Origin: Bacteroidales bacterium
GTDB lineage: Bacteria > Bacteroidota > Bacteroidia > Bacteroidales > UBA932
Reading direction: 5' to 3'
Assembly (NCBI GenBank): GCA_020026355.1
Contig: JAHHQP010000023.1
Location: 1-37,813, forward strand
Length of the DNA: 37,813 nucleotides
Each line of letters opens with the position of its first letter. Positions within the stretch are counted from its first letter, which is position 1. A program made the translations under genes and the position numbers. Below are positions 23,414 to 31,962 of this stretch, piece by piece. The notes under the pieces were generated by a model. That model saw nothing but the letters and a program-made list of their open reading frames with translations. It had not been told where the DNA came from and did not search any database.

Positions 23414-25777
23414 TCAATTGAAAATATCTTCTGTAAACTCTTCTTCTACGACCATGCCGGCATCTTCTCCCGGTACCATCTCTTCTGTTCCTTCCGCATC
23501 TTCACCGGCGGCAATGTCCTTCTCCACCGGAAGTTCATAACCGTAAGGAGCGGCAAAGGTCCGCTTTCCTTTGATCGGAAGGGTCTGGTCCGCATAGACC
23601 TTCTTCATGAACAGGGCCCAGATCGGGAGCGCCATGTTCGAACCGCCACCTAAAGCCAGGGACTGGAAATGGATCTGCGGATCCTCTCCTCCTACCCAGA
23701 CACCGGCCGTGATTTCCGGCGTATAGCCGATGAACCAGCCGTCGGCCTGGTTGTTGGTCGTACCGGTCTTACCGGCAATCTGTCCCTCGAACTTGTATTT
23801 GGCTCTCAGACGGATACCGGTACCATGATCGATCACTCCTTGCATGAGGTTCGCCATCAGGTAGGCGGTCCGCTCGCTGATCGCTTCACGGCGGTCAGGA
23901 ACGAACTCGGACAAGAGATTGCCCTGTACATCTTCTATGCGCGTCACATACAGCGGCGCGATGTGGACTCCCTTGGACGGGAAGGTGTTGTAGGCAGAGA
24001 CCATCTCACGGACGGAACTCTCTGCCGCACCGACGCAAAGGGCCGGCACCTCCTCGATATGACTGGAGATACCCATCTTGCGCATCATTTCCGCCATGGC
24101 ATGAGGTCCGAACTGCTTCATCAGATAAGCCGAGATGTTGTTCGAGCTCTTCGACAAACCCCACTTGAGGGTGACCATCTGACCGATCCATTCCTTGCGG
24201 TCCGTACTTTTCGGTGTCCAGGTCGTACCGTTCACGACCCAGGTCTGCGGCACATTGGCCACTTCATCCTCCGGTGTCATGCCTTCCTGCATCGCCAAGG
24301 TATAGAGGAACGGCTTGATCGTCGAACCGATCTGACGTTTTCCCTGACTGAGGTTGTCATATTTCAGATAACGGTAATTCGGGCCACCGACATAAGCTTT
24401 CACATGACCTGTTCCCGGCTCGATCGCCATGAAACCGGCTCGCAGATGAGACTTGTAATAAAGGATGGAATCCTTCGGGGTCATCAGCGTGTCGATATAC
24501 CCTTTATCGTTCCAGGCAAAGACACGCATCTGCACCTTCGTGTTGAAATTCTCCTGAATCTCCTTCTCGCTCATCCCGGCTTTCTTGAGAGAATGGTAGC
24601 GGCCGCTGATCCGCATCGCCTGTTTCAGGATCTGGTCGCGGGTCGCTTTCGGGATGTCATTGGAGAACGGTTTGTGCGTCTTGTAGCGGAGATCTCTCCA
24701 GAAGCTCTTCTGAAGGTCCTTGCCCAGATGCTCGGCAACGGCTTCCTCCGCATAGCGCTGCATCCTGGAATCCAAGGTCGTATGGATCCTGAGACCGTCC
24801 GTATAAAGGTTGTATTTCGTGCCGTCCGGCTTGAAATTCTTGTTCACCCAGCCATAGAGAGGATCATTGGCCCAGGCCAATGAATCCGCACAGTAATCCT
24901 CATAGACATTATAGTGTTTCCTGACCGGCTCGTCCCGGTTCATTGTCCGAAGCAGCATATCCCTGAAGTACAGGCCGATGCCGGCATTATGATCGAGACG
25001 AGTATAGGTGAGGTTGATCGGAATCTGCTGGACAGAGTCACGGACCTCCTTCGTGATGAAATCGGCCTTCTCCATCTGGGAGATGACGAAGTCACGACGC
25101 TGCTTGGCCTGTTCCATATGAACATGCGGGTTGTAGCGGGACGGCTTGTTCACCATACCGACCAGCATGGCACTCTCCTCGATCGTCAGATCTTTCGGAT
25201 GCTTGCCGAAGAAGGATTCAGCAGCAGCACGGACACCGGCCGTATTTCCGCTGAAGGCGACCGCATTCATATACATCGTAAGGATCTCATCCTTGCTGTA
25301 GCTGCGTTCCAGCTTCACGGCAGTGATCCATTCCTTCAGTTTCACCCAGACGACGTTCTGACCGTTCCTCGGATAACGGGTCTTCGCCAGCTGCTGCGTG
25401 ATGGTGCTTCCGCCGCCCTGGCTGAGATCACCCAGAAAAAGCGTCTTCACCAGCACACGGGCCAGGCTGGGATAGTCGATACCGGAATGCTTGTAGAAAC
25501 GCAGGTCTTCCGTAGCGATGACCGCCTGGATCAGATAAGGGGAAAGTTCATTGTAATCCACATAGAGGCGATTGTCCTTGTGGATGGTAGAGAGGACTTT
25601 CCCGTCCTCGGAAATAAGCTGGGTCGCCAGCCCTTCTTCCGGATTTTCCAATTCCTCGAAGGAAGGGATGTCCGCGAAAAGGAGGATGGAAAGGAAGAGA
25701 AGAAGAACAGCCCCGACGCCGATACCGACGATGGACCAGATGGCTATGATGATGTTTTTCTGCGTTTTCTGTTTCAT
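23414..25777 (-). CDS. mrcA: Penicillin-binding protein 1A (class A, transglycosylase/transpeptidase)
   Basis: Class A PBPs polymerise glycan strands and cross-link peptides on the periplasmic side of the cytoplasmic membrane. The 787-residue product has one N-terminal membrane helix (~9-34). The GT51 domain has catalytic Glu 90 in AVIATEDLRFYKHSG, then GGGSTITQQLAKT. The transpeptidase domain has SxxK as Ser 485 in GSTIKPFLYTL, KSSNN for SxN and KTGTTN for KTG. The C-terminal tail is acidic (EKDIAAGEDAEGTEE). It is first in the unit with ddl and prmC. A -7-like element on the minus strand lies at 25807-25814, divergent from topA. Confidence 0.96.
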   Translation of the reverse strand: MKQKTQKNIIIAIWSIVGIGVGAVLLLFLSILLFADIPSFEELENPEEGLATQLISEDGKVLSTIHKDNRLYVDYNELSPYLIQAVIATEDLRFYKHSGIDYPSLARVLVKTLFLGDLSQGGGSTITQQLAKTRYPRNGQNVVWVKLKEWITAVKLERSYSKDEILTMYMNAVAFSGNTAGVRAAAESFFGKHPKDLTIEESAMLVGMVNKPSRYNPHVHMEQAKQRRDFVISQMEKADFITKEVRDSVQQIPINLTYTRLDHNAGIGLYFRDMLLRTMNRDEPVRKHYNVYEDYCADSLAWANDPLYGWVNKNFKPDGTKYNLYTDGLRIHTTLDSRMQRYAEEAVAEHLGKDLQKSFWRDLRYKTHKPFSNDIPKATRDQILKQAMRISGRYHSLKKAGMSEKEIQENFNTKVQMRVFAWNDKGYIDTLMTPKDSILYYKSHLRAGFMAIEPGTGHVKAYVGGPNYRYLKYDNLSQGKRQIGSTIKPFLYTLAMQEGMTPEDEVANVPQTWVVNGTTWTPKSTDRKEWIGQMVTLKWGLSKSSNNISAYLMKQFGPHAMAEMMRKMGISSHIEEVPALCVGAAESSVREMVSAYNTFPSKGVHIAPLYVTRIEDVQGNLLSEFVPDRREAISERTAYLMANLMQGVIDHGTGIRLRAKYKFEGQIAGKTGTTNNQADGWFIGYTPEITAGVWVGGEDPQIHFQSLALGGGSNMALPIWALFMKKVYADQTLPIKGKRTFAAPYGYELPVEKDIAAGEDAEGTEEMVPGEDAGMVVEEEFTEDIFN

Positions 25778-25806
25778 TTTTAACGTTTTAGAAATCGTAT
25801 ATTTTG

Positions 25807-25814
25807 CAAAAATA
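25807..25814 (-). promoter_or_regulatory. Putative -7 promoter element of the PBP1A-ddl-prmC unit
   Basis: On the minus strand the bases read TATTTTTG, a full TAnnTTTG match, 29 bases before the PBP1A ATG. Confidence 0.5.
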
Positions 25815-25823
25815 ACAACAAAA

Positions 25824-25856
25824 TTTGGATAATTACCCCGAAAAGGACTTACTTTG
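25824..25856 (+). promoter_or_regulatory. Putative promoter of topA
   Basis: TTTG at 25824-25827 and TACTTTG at 25850-25856 (one base shorter than consensus) are 22 bases apart. They predict a start near 25862 and argue for the ATG at 25881 over the in-frame TTG at 25854. Confidence 0.45.
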
Positions 25857-25880
25857 CATATTCAATTTGAAAATGAAGAT

Positions 25881-28178
25881 ATGGAGGGGAATCTAGTAAT
25901 CGTCGAGTCTCCGGCAAAAGCGGGGACCATCCAGAAATTTCTGGGAAAGGACTATGTCGTGAAATCCAGTTTCGGTCATATCCGTGACCTGCACGACAAT
26001 GAACTCAGCATTGATGTGAATGACGGTTTCAAGCCGGAATATGTCATTCCGTCAGACAAGAAGAAAGTCGTATCGGAGCTGAAGAAAGCAGCGAAGGAGG
26101 CCGAGACCGTATGGCTGGCATCCGATGAGGACCGTGAGGGAGAGGCCATTTCCTGGCATCTGTTCGAGACACTCGGACTTAAGAAGGAGAATACCAAGAG
26201 AATCGTGTTCCATGAAATCACGAAGAACGCGATCCTCAACGCCATCGAGCATCCGAGAGAAATCGACCTGAACCTGGTCAATGCGCAGCAGGCCAGAAGA
26301 ATCCTGGATCGTCTGGTCGGTTTCGAGATTTCACCGATTCTCTGGAGGAAGATCCAGCCGAAGCTTTCCGCCGGACGTGTGCAGTCCGTCGCACTTCGAC
26401 TGGTCGTTGACCGCGAGCGCGAGATCCTGAATTACAAGAAAGAAAGATACTATAGAGTGGAAGCCCTCTTCCACCCGGAAGGAACTGCCAGCAATGTTGC
26501 CGTCAAGGCACTGCTGGACAAGAAGTTCCAGACCTTGGAGGAAGCACAGGCTTTCCTCGGGAACTGCATCGGAGCGGACTTCCAGGTCTGCGCGATCGAC
26601 AAGAAGGAAGGGAGCAGGACCCCTGCCGCCCCTTTCACGACCTCTACCTTGCAGCAGGAAGCGGCCCGCAAGCTGAGATTTTCCGTGAGCCAGACGATGA
26701 GCATCGCTCAGAAACTCTACGAACACGGACTCATCACCTATATGAGAACGGACTCCACGAACCTGTCCTCATTGGCCTTGGGCACTTCCAAGAAATTCAT
26801 CTGCGAGAATTTCGGTGAGGAATACTCGAAGACTCGCCAGTACAAGACAAAGTCGAAAGGAGCTCAGGAGGCCCATGAGGCAATCCGCCCGACCTATATC
26901 GAAAATACCAGCATCGAAGGTACCGCTCAAGAACAGAGACTGTACGAACTGATCTGGAAAAGGACCGTCGCTTCCCAGATGGCTGATGCCAAGGTCATGA
27001 AGACGGACATCAAGGCCGGAACCGGACGTTTCGATGAGAAATTCAACGTGCAGGCGACACAGGTCCTGTTCGACGGCTTCCTCAAACTATATATGGAAAG
27101 CACGGACGAGCCGCAGCAGGAAGAGGAAGGCGTGATTCTTCCTGAAATGCATATCGGCGACAAGATGGAGCAGCTGGAGATGGCAGCGGACTGCAGGTTC
27201 ACCAACGCTCCTTCCAGATATTCGGAGGCAACCCTGGTGAAGAAGCTGGAGGAACTCGGCATCGGACGACCTTCCACCTATGCCCCGACCATCTCTACCC
27301 TCACGAAGGGCAGAGGCTACATCATCAAGGGCGACAAGCCAGGTGAGAAAGTCACCGTGACGAACCTGAAGCTGAAGAACGGCAAGATCACCAGTTCCAC
27401 AAAGACTGAAGTGACAGGTGCCGAGAAAGGCCGTCTCCTCCCTCAGGAAATCGGCATGATCGTTTCCGACTTCCTCGTCGACCATTTCAAGGATATCTTC
27501 GACTACGGCTTCACCGCCAGCATCGAAGAGGAGTTCGACCAGGTGGCTGAAGGCGAACGCGAATGGAACAATGTCATCGGCAACTTCTACGAACCTTTCC
27601 ACAAGATCGTGGACGAGACCTTGAAGAACAAGGAATACAGTCATGTGGAACGGGAACTGGGAACTGACCCTGAAAGCGGACTCACCATCACGGCGAAATT
27701 CGGACAGTACGGACCTTACGTGCAGAAAGGGGACGGCGACCGGAAACAGTACGCCAGCCTGGCTCCCGGCCAGCTGATCGAGAGCATCACCTTGGAGGAG
27801 GCCCTCAAACTTTTCGTCCTTCCGAGAATCGTCGGACAGCACGAAGGCACGGATGTCATCTGCACGAAAGGCAAATACGGACCTTACATCAAGTTCGGCA
27901 CCCAGAACGTTTCCATGCCGAAGACTTATGATCCGATTACAATTTCTCTGGAGCAGTGCATCGAGCTGATCAACAAGAAGAATGCGCCGAACATCATCCT
28001 TGCTTCGGAAGAAGAAGATATTCAAGTGATTGAAGGAGCATATGGTCCTTACATCAAGCATGCCGGCCACAACTACAAAATCCCGCGCGGGACCGATGCG
28101 GGTAGCCTTGACATCGAAAAGTGTAAGGAGATCATTACCACGACACAGCCTACAGGCCGTAAGAAAAGAAGGTCCTAA
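25881..28178 (+). CDS. topA: DNA topoisomerase I (type IA)
   Basis: TopA relaxes negative supercoils behind RNA polymerase. I start it at the ATG at 25881 (765 residues): the product begins MEGNLVIVESPAKAG with the TOPRIM strand. ASDEDREGEAISWHLFE supplies the metal-binding acids. The catalytic Tyr is at about residue 287 in GLITYMRTDSTN. IGRPSTYAPTISTL follows. The C-terminus has three short GPY repeats (FGQYGPYVQKG, KGKYGPYIKFG, GAYGPYIKHAG) and no Cys4 zinc ribbons, as usual for Bacteroidota TopA. The frame extends upstream to a TTG at 25854, but that lies inside the promoter. Confidence 0.95.
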   Translation: MEGNLVIVESPAKAGTIQKFLGKDYVVKSSFGHIRDLHDNELSIDVNDGFKPEYVIPSDKKKVVSELKKAAKEAETVWLASDEDREGEAISWHLFETLGLKKENTKRIVFHEITKNAILNAIEHPREIDLNLVNAQQARRILDRLVGFEISPILWRKIQPKLSAGRVQSVALRLVVDREREILNYKKERYYRVEALFHPEGTASNVAVKALLDKKFQTLEEAQAFLGNCIGADFQVCAIDKKEGSRTPAAPFTTSTLQQEAARKLRFSVSQTMSIAQKLYEHGLITYMRTDSTNLSSLALGTSKKFICENFGEEYSKTRQYKTKSKGAQEAHEAIRPTYIENTSIEGTAQEQRLYELIWKRTVASQMADAKVMKTDIKAGTGRFDEKFNVQATQVLFDGFLKLYMESTDEPQQEEEGVILPEMHIGDKMEQLEMAADCRFTNAPSRYSEATLVKKLEELGIGRPSTYAPTISTLTKGRGYIIKGDKPGEKVTVTNLKLKNGKITSSTKTEVTGAEKGRLLPQEIGMIVSDFLVDHFKDIFDYGFTASIEEEFDQVAEGEREWNNVIGNFYEPFHKIVDETLKNKEYSHVERELGTDPESGLTITAKFGQYGPYVQKGDGDRKQYASLAPGQLIESITLEEALKLFVLPRIVGQHEGTDVICTKGKYGPYIKFGTQNVSMPKTYDPITISLEQCIELINKKNAPNIILASEEEDIQVIEGAYGPYIKHAGHNYKIPRGTDAGSLDIEKCKEIITTTQPTGRKKRRS

Positions 28179-28198
28179 TCTTATAGATTATAGATTCT

Positions 28199-28257
28199 GA
28201 CCATCTATTTTTTGCAGTTTATAATTTTTTTATTATTTTCGCAAAAGATAGATGGTC
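28199..28257 (+). repeat. 17-bp inverted repeat bracketing the Lrp/AsnC promoter (operator or topA terminator)
   Basis: Left arm GACCATCTATTTTTTGC (28199-28215) and right arm GCAAAAGATAGATGGTC (28241-28257) are complementary at 16 of 17 positions, 25 AT-rich bases apart. The left arm contains the -33 TTTG and the right arm touches the -7 box and predicted start. It could be an autoregulatory operator. As RNA it forms a stem followed by TTTTC and could also end topA. Confidence 0.6.
28211..28241 (+). promoter_or_regulatory. Putative promoter of the Lrp/AsnC regulator
   Basis: TTTG at 28211-28214 and TATTTTCG at 28234-28241 (one mismatch to TAnnTTTG) are 19 bases apart. Both elements overlap the arms of the inverted repeat at 28199-28257. 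The predicted leader is about 55 nt. Confidence 0.45.
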
Positions 28258-28301
28258 TTTTCATCTACAGTAACCTAACTAACACTTACAATTCAGAAGC
28301 A

Positions 28302-28814
28302 ATGATAACTCCCTTCCACATCGACCAGATTGACCAGAAGATCTTGTCCTTTCTGGTAAAGAATGCCAGGATGCCTTTCCTTGAAATAGCCAGAGAGTGC
28401 AATGTTTCAGGAGCAGCTATTCACCAAAGAGTAAAAAGACTGGAGCAGAACGGTGTAATTACAGGTTCCAGACTTCTTGTCAAACCCCAGGCCCTCGGCC
28501 TGAACGTCTGCGCCTTCGTCAGCGTTTCCCTCTCGGAAGCGAACAAGTATCCGGAGGTCATCGAAGCCTTCAAAAGGATTTCAGAAATCGTCGAATGTCA
28601 TTTTGTAACCGGAAAACATGCCCTGCTGATCAAGCTGTACTGCTTCGATCATGACCATCTGATGGAAATTCTGCTGAATACCATCCAGAAGATTCCATAC
28701 GTGCAGTCCACCGAAACGCAGATTTCTCTTGACCAGGCCATCGAAAGACAGGTCTGGGTCAAAGAATACCGGAACACCAGCTTCTCAGAAAGTTCAAAAC
28801 GAAAGAGAGAGTAA
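28302..28814 (+). CDS. Lrp/AsnC family transcriptional regulator
   Basis: Lrp/AsnC proteins are small feast-famine regulators that often bind amino acids and control their own gene. From the ATG at 28302 the product is 170 residues. The N-terminal winged helix-turn-helix is IDQKILSFLVKNARMPFLEIA, then CNVSGAAIHQRVKRLEQNGVI. The C-terminal RAM (ligand-binding) domain includes ALGLNVCAFVSVSLSEANKYPEV and CHFVTGKHALLIKLYCFDHDHL. The frame continues upstream to a TTG at 28212, but that lies in the promoter. An inverted repeat brackets the promoter. The 3' end overlaps the convergent ispD by 21 bases. The regulated pathway cannot be read from the context. Confidence 0.92.
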   Translation: MITPFHIDQIDQKILSFLVKNARMPFLEIARECNVSGAAIHQRVKRLEQNGVITGSRLLVKPQALGLNVCAFVSVSLSEANKYPEVIEAFKRISEIVECHFVTGKHALLIKLYCFDHDHLMEILLNTIQKIPYVQSTETQISLDQAIERQVWVKEYRNTSFSESSKRKRE

Positions 28815-29504
28815 GGCTCCTGCCAGGACCAGATCGTCCTGTGAAGTCAATTTGATATTGAACCTTTCCCCCATCAACCAGGAAAGGTTCATTTCTTGTG
28901 CTTCCGCCACTGAAGCATCATCTGTAAAACGTTCGTCATAAGGCAGAGAATAGGCTTTTTTAATCAATTCTGATTTGAAGACCTGAGGTGTCTGCGCTCC
29001 ATACAAGCGACTGCGGTCCACCCCTTCCCCGGTAGATGCCAGCACCGTCCGGCCGCCAGAGACTTCCTGTTTCTCCAGCACCTTCATCGTATCGATGCAA
29101 GGCGTGACCGGCACCGCACCGTCCTTTTCTTCCGCCGCGGCATAAAGGCTGGAAACCAGCTCCGGCGTCACGAAAGGACGCACTCCGTCATGGATTCCGA
29201 CCAAGGCACCGTCAGGAACCTTCTCCAAGGCATTCCTCACACTGTGGAAACGGGTGATGCCACCTTCGACCAGCACCTGAGGAAGCACCAGGCTGCAGCT
29301 GTAGCAATACTGCCTCCACCATGCGATCCAGGACGAAGGCAGAACCACGACGAACCGGAGGTCTGGCAATCCTTGCGAAAGTCGCTCCAATGTATGATGG
29401 AGCACTGCTTTCCCTTTCAGGTCAATGAATTGCTTCGGACGGTCCACCCCCATTCTGGTACCGCTTCCTGCTGCCATGACGATCATATATCTTTCTCTGT
29501 CCAT
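28794..29504 (-). CDS. ispD: 2-C-methyl-D-erythritol 4-phosphate cytidylyltransferase
   Basis: IspD activates MEP with CTP in the non-mevalonate isoprenoid pathway. The 236-residue product has the nucleotidyl-transferase start MIVMAAGSGTRMGVDRPKQF (residues 7-26, with the G-rich loop and Lys 24). GIHDGVRPFVTPELV, LYGAQTPQVFKSELI and FTDDASVAEAQ are the other family signatures. Length is normal. It is convergent with and overlaps the Lrp/AsnC gene, and is divergent from mreB. A full -7 element lies at 29525-29532, giving a short leader. Confidence 0.94.
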   Translation of the reverse strand: MDRERYMIVMAAGSGTRMGVDRPKQFIDLKGKAVLHHTLERLSQGLPDLRFVVVLPSSWIAWWRQYCYSCSLVLPQVLVEGGITRFHSVRNALEKVPDGALVGIHDGVRPFVTPELVSSLYAAAEEKDGAVPVTPCIDTMKVLEKQEVSGGRTVLASTGEGVDRSRLYGAQTPQVFKSELIKKAYSLPYDERFTDDASVAEAQEMNLSWLMGERFNIKLTSQDDLVLAGALLSLSF

Positions 29505-29524
29505 AAGCCTTCTGCTTCAGTCAG

Positions 29525-29532
29525 CAAATTTA
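29525..29532 (-). promoter_or_regulatory. Putative -7 promoter element of ispD
   Basis: On the minus strand the bases read TAAATTTG, a full TAnnTTTG match, 20 bases before the ispD ATG. Confidence 0.5.
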
Positions 29533-29563
29533 AAAAATTTCAAGCTTATCCGAGATTTTTTTG

Positions 29564-29571
29564 TAAATTTA
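29564..29571 (+). promoter_or_regulatory. Weak candidate -7 element of the mreB cluster
   Basis: TAAATTTA matches TAnnTTTG in seven of eight positions, 37 bases before the mreB ATG. It is in the AT-rich divergent spacer between ispD and mreB. Confidence 0.3.
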
Positions 29572-29608
29572 CAACCTGATTCGAAAAAATGTAATTTAAA
29601 GTATAGAA

Positions 29609-30631
29609 ATGGGATTTTCATTCTTGACACAAGAACTGGCCATCGACCTCGGAACCGCGAATACCGTGATTTTCCAGAACGACCAGATCATTCTGGACGA
29701 GCCGAGTATCGTAGCCATTGACAATGCGACCGGAAAAGCGATCGCATTGGGCCAGAAAGCAAAAAAGATGCAAGAGAGGGAAAACCCCGGTATCAAGACC
29801 ATCCGACCATTGAAAGACGGTGTCATCGCTGACTTCAATGCGGCTGAAATGATGATCAGGGGCTTCATCAAGCAGGTGAACAGCAAAAGGAGATCTCTCT
29901 TCACTCCAAATATCAAGATGGTGGTCGGCATCCCTTCAGGAAGTACTGAAGTGGAGATCCGAGCCGTGCGTGACTCTTCCGAACATGCCGGCGGACGTGA
30001 CGTCTATCTGATTTTCGAACCAATGGCTTCCGCTCTCGGTATCGGACTGGACGTAGAGGCGCCTAAAGGAAACATGGTGGTCGATATCGGAGGCGGTACG
30101 ACCGAGATCGCGGTCATTTCTCTCGGCGGTATCGTAGTGCAGGACAGCATCAAGGTGGCCGGAGACGTCTTCACGAACGACATCCAGCAATACCTGAGAC
30201 AGCAGCACAACATCCGTGTCGGACAGATCACGGCCGAAAAGATCAAGATTGCCGTAGGTGCCGTCATCCCGGAACTGGAGGAAGAACCGGAGCCATACAA
30301 GATCACGGGACCGAACCTCATGACCGCCCATCCTGTACATGCGACCATCGACTACCGCGAGATCGCGCACTGTCTGGACAAATCCGTCGCCCGCATCGAA
30401 AGCGGTATCCTCCATGTGCTTGAACAGACTCCGCCGGAACTTTATTCCGATATCGTGGAGAACGGTATCCACCTGGCAGGAGGCGGTTCCCTCCTCAGAG
30501 GTCTGGCAACCCGTCTTTCCGAGAAGGTGAACATTCCGTTCCACGTTGCGGAAGACCCGTTGAGAGCCGTAGCCCGCGGAACTTGTCTGGCGTTGAAGAA
30601 CACCGACAACTATTCATTCCTCATGAGATAA
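29609..30631 (+). CDS. mreB: Rod shape-determining protein MreB (actin-like)
   Basis: MreB forms membrane-bound filaments that guide the elongasome. The 340-residue product matches typical length. The phosphate-1 loop is LAIDLGTANTVIF (11-22), GGRDVYLIFEPMASALGIGL follows, and phosphate-2 is VDIGGGTTEIAVISLGGIV. The adenosine motif IHLAGGGSLLRGLATRL lies near the C-terminus. A hydrophobic N-terminal stretch (MGFSFLTQEL) could help membrane contact. It is the first gene of mreB-mreC-mreD-mrdA-rodA, in the order standard for Bacteroidota, with fabG added at the end. Confidence 0.97.
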   Translation: MGFSFLTQELAIDLGTANTVIFQNDQIILDEPSIVAIDNATGKAIALGQKAKKMQERENPGIKTIRPLKDGVIADFNAAEMMIRGFIKQVNSKRRSLFTPNIKMVVGIPSGSTEVEIRAVRDSSEHAGGRDVYLIFEPMASALGIGLDVEAPKGNMVVDIGGGTTEIAVISLGGIVVQDSIKVAGDVFTNDIQQYLRQQHNIRVGQITAEKIKIAVGAVIPELEEEPEPYKITGPNLMTAHPVHATIDYREIAHCLDKSVARIESGILHVLEQTPPELYSDIVENGIHLAGGGSLLRGLATRLSEKVNIPFHVAEDPLRAVARGTCLALKNTDNYSFLMR

Positions 30632-30635
30632 CGCT

Positions 30636-31451
30636 TTGCACAAAAGCAACATCATACCGAAACTGATCAATGCAGCTGTCTTCATACTTCTGGAGGTGGC
30701 TGCATTGGTTATGCTCAGCAAGAACGGAGAACTCCAGAACCGTTGGCTGGCAAAAGGCTGCCATGCCTTCATGGGCTCCGTCTGGGGCTTGACTGAGGAT
30801 TTTTCAGACTACTTCGCCCTCCGACAGACCAATGAACGGCTGGCCACCGAGAATTTCGCTCTGCTCGATGCGCTCCAGAGGTACAAGGAATCCCTGCCGC
30901 ACGAAGACAGTCTGCAGCTTACAGATGACCGCTATACCTTCATCTCGGCTGAAATAGCGAAAGCCGGAAAGAACACCCAGCACAATTATCTCATCATTGA
31001 CAGGGGATCGGAAGACGGTGTCGAGCAAGGCTGCGGCATCATGACGTCCAAGGGAGTCGTCGGAATCGTGGAGTCCGTCAGTGAAAATTATTCCTATGCG
31101 CTGTCTTTCCTGAACGCTCAGGTCAGCATCAGCGCGAGGCTGGGCAAGGACGGCAGCATAGGCCCATTGACCTGGGACGGCAAGCACCGGCGCAAGGCCA
31201 TCCTGAAGGAAATCCCAGGACATCTCCAGGTGATGCCGGGAGACACGATCTACACCAGCGGTTATTCGTCCACTTTTCCGGCCGATCTTCCGCTCGGCAC
31301 GGTGGAAAAGCACAAGACAGTCAACGGAGCAACCCTGGAAATCACCGTCAACCTCTTCGAAGATTACAGCCGGCTGAGATATGTGACGGTCGTGAAAAAC
31401 AATTTCAACGCAGAAATCAGAAAACTGGAGGGCAGGTATGAAAACAAATAA
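30636..31451 (+). CDS. mreC: Rod shape-determining protein MreC, TTG start
   Basis: MreC links MreB to the periplasmic synthases PBP2 and RodA. The 271-residue product has one N-terminal membrane helix (~9-27, LINAAVFILLEVAALVMLS) and a coiled-coil stretch after it. The beta-rich MreC domain includes NYLIIDRGSEDGVEQGCGIMTSKGVVGIV and GDTIYTSGYSSTFPADLPLGTV. No ATG lies before the membrane helix, so the TTG four bases after the mreB stop is the likely start. Its end overlaps mreD by 14 bases. Tight spacing fits a single operon. Confidence 0.92.
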   Translation: MHKSNIIPKLINAAVFILLEVAALVMLSKNGELQNRWLAKGCHAFMGSVWGLTEDFSDYFALRQTNERLATENFALLDALQRYKESLPHEDSLQLTDDRYTFISAEIAKAGKNTQHNYLIIDRGSEDGVEQGCGIMTSKGVVGIVESVSENYSYALSFLNAQVSISARLGKDGSIGPLTWDGKHRRKAILKEIPGHLQVMPGDTIYTSGYSSTFPADLPLGTVEKHKTVNGATLEITVNLFEDYSRLRYVTVVKNNFNAEIRKLEGRYENK

Positions 31452-31956
31452 TCAGAACTTCTGGCTGCTCTACCTGCTGCTGGCACTGGCGCAGCTCATC
31501 ATCACCAACTACTGCACGTTCACGCCATATCTGTCCGTGTCCCTGCTGCCGGCACTGACCATGTGCATACCGACCGGTATCAGCACCATTCCAGGCATGC
31601 TCATCGCAGGAGTGACCGGCCTGTGCATCGACCTTCTTTCAGAAGGGCTGATCGGACTCAACATGGCGGCGATCCTTCCGGTGGCCTTCATGCGGAGAGG
31701 CATGATCGGGCTGTTTCTCGGAAAGGACCTCATCATCCGTGGAGACCAGTTTTCCATCAGCAAGAACGGAGCCGGAAAAGTCCTCCTGCTCATGTTCATC
31801 GCCGCTTCCATTTACCTGAGCATCTACATTTTCCTGGACGGGGCAGGTGCACGTGACACCTGGTTCAACCTGCAAAGGTACCTCTACAGCATCGTTCCTG
31901 ACATGCTGCTCTGCCTGCTGATCACCAATATCCTGAACAAGGAAGACAGGAGGTAG
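31438..31956 (+). CDS. mreD: Rod shape-determining protein MreD
   Basis: MreD is a small polytopic membrane protein of the elongasome. The 172-residue product has about five membrane helices, the first at WLLYLLLALAQLIITNYCTF-like positions 9-28. LLPALTMCIPTGISTIPGMLIAGVTGLCIDLLSEGLIG is seen in separate helical pieces, and the last helix is near MLLCLLITNIL. Sequence is weakly conserved in this family, so placement between mreC and mrdA is the main support. The start overlaps mreC by 14 bases, consistent with translational coupling. Confidence 0.88.
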   Translation: MKTNNQNFWLLYLLLALAQLIITNYCTFTPYLSVSLLPALTMCIPTGISTIPGMLIAGVTGLCIDLLSEGLIGLNMAAILPVAFMRRGMIGLFLGKDLIIRGDQFSISKNGAGKVLLLMFIAASIYLSIYIFLDGAGARDTWFNLQRYLYSIVPDMLLCLLITNILNKEDRR

Positions 31957-31962
31957 GCCGAC

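Noticed and set aside
25854..25880. A TTG start giving TopA nine extra residues
   Set aside because: That codon overlaps the probable -7 box; family alignment from memory starts at the TOPRIM strand just after the ATG at 25881.
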